A stretch of 59,299 nucleotides of DNA from CAYFPS01 sp964345075. Its GTDB lineage: Bacteria > CAIWAD01. The translations under genes and the position numbers were made by a program. Position 1 is the stretch's first letter, and each line of letters opens with the position of its first letter. Shown in pieces: positions 57,957 through 59,299 of this stretch. The stretch lies in contig CAYFPS010000018.1 of the NCBI GenBank assembly GCA_964345075.1, positions 1-59,299 on the forward strand, written 5' to 3'. The notes beneath the pieces are model-generated. The model searched no databases. It was not told the DNA's origin and worked only from the letters and a program-made list of their open reading frames with translations.

Positions 57957-59039
57957 CTAAAAGACAAACTCCAGAGCGAGCTCTGTGGTAAGGTCGCGGC
58001 CCTCTCCGTCAACCTCGTCCTTTTCCCAATCGAACAACAGCAAGACGCCCGGGCGAATATCCCAGCTAAGACCTGCGATCATGATGCGCTCGGCCCAATC
58101 GGCATCCTGACCTTGATCAAGGATGTCGTAGCGGCCGAAGACATGGATGTTCCTGGTCATGGGGACTTTTGTTTCACAGAAAAGCGACCATCCATCGCGG
58201 TCAATTGAATCACCGTTTACATCGAGGGCATCACCGGAAAGATTGCCCGTACCGGTGAAGACACTTGCAAGAATTCGTGTATCACGGCTGTCCCAGCTAG
58301 CAGAGGTCATCAGCAGGTTGAAGTCCGGACTGGCCGCACTATTCCCCGCGCCACTAGCAACCACCGTATGTGCCTGCAGGCCCGGCAGCTTGCCGGCAAG
58401 TGGGCGCAGGCTCAGGCGCGCCTCAACCAGCTTGTCCTGATTTTCTTCAATGGCATCGTAACCGCCACCATTGTATACGCCAAAGGCCAAGCTGCCCAGG
58501 CGGCCAGGGTAGTGCTTGCCGATCTTCTTCTGTGTATCACCGTCCAGCTTCCCCCCCAGCAGCGTCATGAACGTGATTCCGTAATCCGCCGAACTTAAAG
58601 CATCTACACGCTCCGTATACATCTTCCCCTGCACGCGGTAGCCGTTTACCTTCTGCTCGAAATCAAGCCACGGGCGGTGCACCATGCCACCCTCAACGAA
58701 GGGCGAAGTCAATAGCCCCATATCTGGGAGCTTCATGCGCAGGTAGCCGTACTTCAGGCGGATCTCCATGTTGCCACGACCATCCCCTTCCTTGTCGACC
58801 GAAATATCCTGTGTCACACGCACGGAGAAGCGCTCGCTTAATGCATGCGAAAAGGTCAAGTAGCCACGCTTCAGCCGGAAGTCGTTATAGGTTGTGCCAT
58901 CGGCAGATGATTCATTCACATGGGCCAGAAACCACTGACCGTGAATGTTGACATCTGTCAAGTTGAGTTCCAATGCCTTAACGGGCAGCGTGTTACAAAT
59001 GAGCAGAACTGAAAAGCAGAGATAAGCCAGCGCTCGCAT
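57957..59039 (-). CDS. Phosphate-selective-porin-like (OprO/P-type) outer membrane protein
   Basis: A 360-residue barrel with AAGGAG before the ATG and a signal peptide to about residue 23. 'DFRLKRGYLTFSHALSERFSVRVTQDISVD', 'RLKYGYLRMKLPDMGLLTSPFVEGGMVHRPWLDFEQ' and a last strand ending in Phe (ELALEFVF) fit the 16-strand OprO/OprP-like porins found across many phyla. The specificity cannot be read. It is downstream of the rRNA operon on the same strand. Confidence 0.75.
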   Translation of the reverse strand: MRALAYLCFSVLLICNTLPVKALELNLTDVNIHGQWFLAHVNESSADGTTYNDFRLKRGYLTFSHALSERFSVRVTQDISVDKEGDGRGNMEIRLKYGYLRMKLPDMGLLTSPFVEGGMVHRPWLDFEQKVNGYRVQGKMYTERVDALSSADYGITFMTLLGGKLDGDTQKKIGKHYPGRLGSLAFGVYNGGGYDAIEENQDKLVEARLSLRPLAGKLPGLQAHTVVASGAGNSAASPDFNLLMTSASWDSRDTRILASVFTGTGNLSGDALDVNGDSIDRDGWSLFCETKVPMTRNIHVFGRYDILDQGQDADWAERIMIAGLSWDIRPGVLLLFDWEKDEVDGEGRDLTTELALEFVF

Positions 59040-59171
59040 CTTGCGCTCCTTCTTGTTGCGTAGTTGAGACCCGGCTTAAGTTAGGGTTATCCAGCAGAGC
59101 TGCGAGCAAGGCTCGTGGATAAAGATCTCTGGCTTGCCATTAAGTGTCAGGAAATCGGGAATGCCGGGCTT

Positions 59172-59212
59172 GGTGTCTGGCACCTGTCTGGCACGTGTCT
59201 GGCACGTGTCTG
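59172..59212. repeat. Decayed tandem copy of the GTGCCAGACAC repeat
   Basis: About four direct copies of GTCTGGCAC(G/C)T in one orientation, ending in GTCTGTCC. The left, complementary half seen at 45505 and 57605 is missing, so it cannot form the full palindrome. Confidence 0.65.
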
Positions 59213-59244
59213 TCCCCTTGCTCCCTGTCCATCAAAAACGACAA

Positions 59245-59265
59245 AGGCCCCGACAAGCGGGGCCT
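59245..59265 (-). terminator. Terminator of the rRNA operon
   Basis: AGGCCCCG / CGGGGCCT (59245-59252 and 59258-59265), followed on the minus strand by TTTGTCGTTTTT. It lies 12 bases beyond the end of the 5S gene. Confidence 0.85.
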
Positions 59266-59277
59266 CTGTAAATAAAA

Positions 59278-59299
59278 CCAGGCGACGACCTACTCTCCC
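59278..59299 (-). rRNA. 5S rRNA, 3' end only (cut by the window edge)
   Basis: Read on the minus strand, the last 22 bases (GGGAGAGTAGGTCGTCGCC and TGG) are the conserved 3' part of bacterial 5S rRNA, including the GAGAGTAGG block. A strong terminator follows. The rest of the 5S gene, and presumably 23S and 16S, lie beyond the window. Confidence 0.85.

Larger units (their letters stand above)
1176..58539. repeat. Dispersed TGTATCAC motif (uptake-sequence-like)
   Basis: By eye, GTATCAC starts at 1176, 2213, 2608, 3038, 4194, 7152, 7489, 7979, 8481, 9902, 10205, 11353, 11383, 12796, 12994, 13435, 22870, 27018, 28198, 31413, 32590, 33341, 33706, 36404, 36440, 37620, 41444, 42703, 44216, 50514, 54659, 58278, 58533; GTGATAC at 1427, 3165, 4472, 6799, 7748, 8229, 9882, 10658, 11194, 12320, 13304, 22878, 24629, 25123, 30149, 30184, 31623, 33453, 34240, 34591, 34741, 34972, 35883, 38753, 40376, 41265, 41591, 43232, 43664, 48588, 48809, 50311, 51718, 54012, 54479, 57071. 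Three quarters have T before GTATCAC. The variant TGTAACAC occurs about 24 more times (for example 7231, 10321, 11031, 22591, 24915, 37257, 44161, 56992, 57028). Small errors in position are possible. Confidence 0.85.

Noticed and set aside
1..59299. CRISPR arrays, prophage or insertion sequences
   Set aside because: No regularly spaced repeats, transposase, integrase or phage structural genes are visible in any frame.

Overview
The window looks like a chromosome segment of a Gram-negative, flagellated bacterium of the FCB superphylum, most like the uncultured lineages around Krumholzibacteriota, Eisenbacteria or Delongbacteria; I cannot fix the phylum from sequence alone. The grounds are: secreted proteins ending in type IX-like sorting domains with a PNPFNP motif, a PorV/PorQ-family outer membrane protein, a TonB-dependent receptor with a carboxypeptidase-like N-terminal domain, CotH kinases fused to lamin-tail domains, a flagellin, and a full set of outer-membrane efflux and porin proteins.

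Layout. 0.2-8 kb: secreted and envelope proteins (DUF1566 protein, CotH/lamin-tail protein, YfaP-like lipoprotein, beta-barrel, alpha-toroid-like protein). 8-11.8 kb: a compact minus-strand operon of an OsmC-like protein, an acyl-CoA dehydrogenase-like flavoprotein, a cytosolic PhnD-like binding protein and a core MetE methyltransferase. 11.8-14.2 kb: PDZ protein and TolC-like protein. 14.3-17.3 kb: hpnCDE, the three-step squalene pathway. 17.4-18.3 kb: a small zinc-finger gene, a regulatory intergenic region with CRP/FNR-type palindromes and two probable small RNAs, and a CAU tRNA. 18.5-21.7 kb: an AT-richer block with a trypsin-like protease carrying three PPC domains and an RDD protein. 21.8-28.7 kb: an RND efflux operon (tolC-adaptor-pump-DUF2892-P-II-like-arsR) that ends in a tiny membrane protein whose frame continues through UGA over a SECIS-like hairpin, a candidate selenoprotein. 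28.9-34.5 kb: msrA, an MFS transporter overlapping a nuclease-like gene, a second CotH protein overlapping crcB. 34.4-40.7 kb: an Rrf2-sufBCDS-sufT operon with a B3/4-domain gene. 40.8-45.4 kb: glycosyltransferase-like gene, permease, ADP-forming acyl-CoA synthetase, and a divergent RGG-rich protein. 45.7-53.6 kb: flagellin, then TonB receptor, large T9SS-like protein and PorV. 54-57.5 kb: arcC, sucC, sucD, ndk. The window ends with a porin and, at the very edge, the 3' end of a 5S rRNA on the minus strand.

Two window-scale signals stand out. The heptamer GTATCAC (usually TGTATCAC) occurs about 70 times by eye in both orientations and in all reading frames, against about 7 expected by chance; the related TGTAACAC adds about 24. 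Density, balanced orientation and an inverted pair forming a hairpin just after an operon resemble the DNA uptake sequences of Neisseria and Haemophilus. The motif is absent from about 13.4-21.4 kb, which suggests different ancestry for that stretch. Separately, a palindromic GTGCCAGACAC repeat (REP-like) occupies several intergenic sites.

All homology calls come from reading translated sequence without database searches; counts are by eye.
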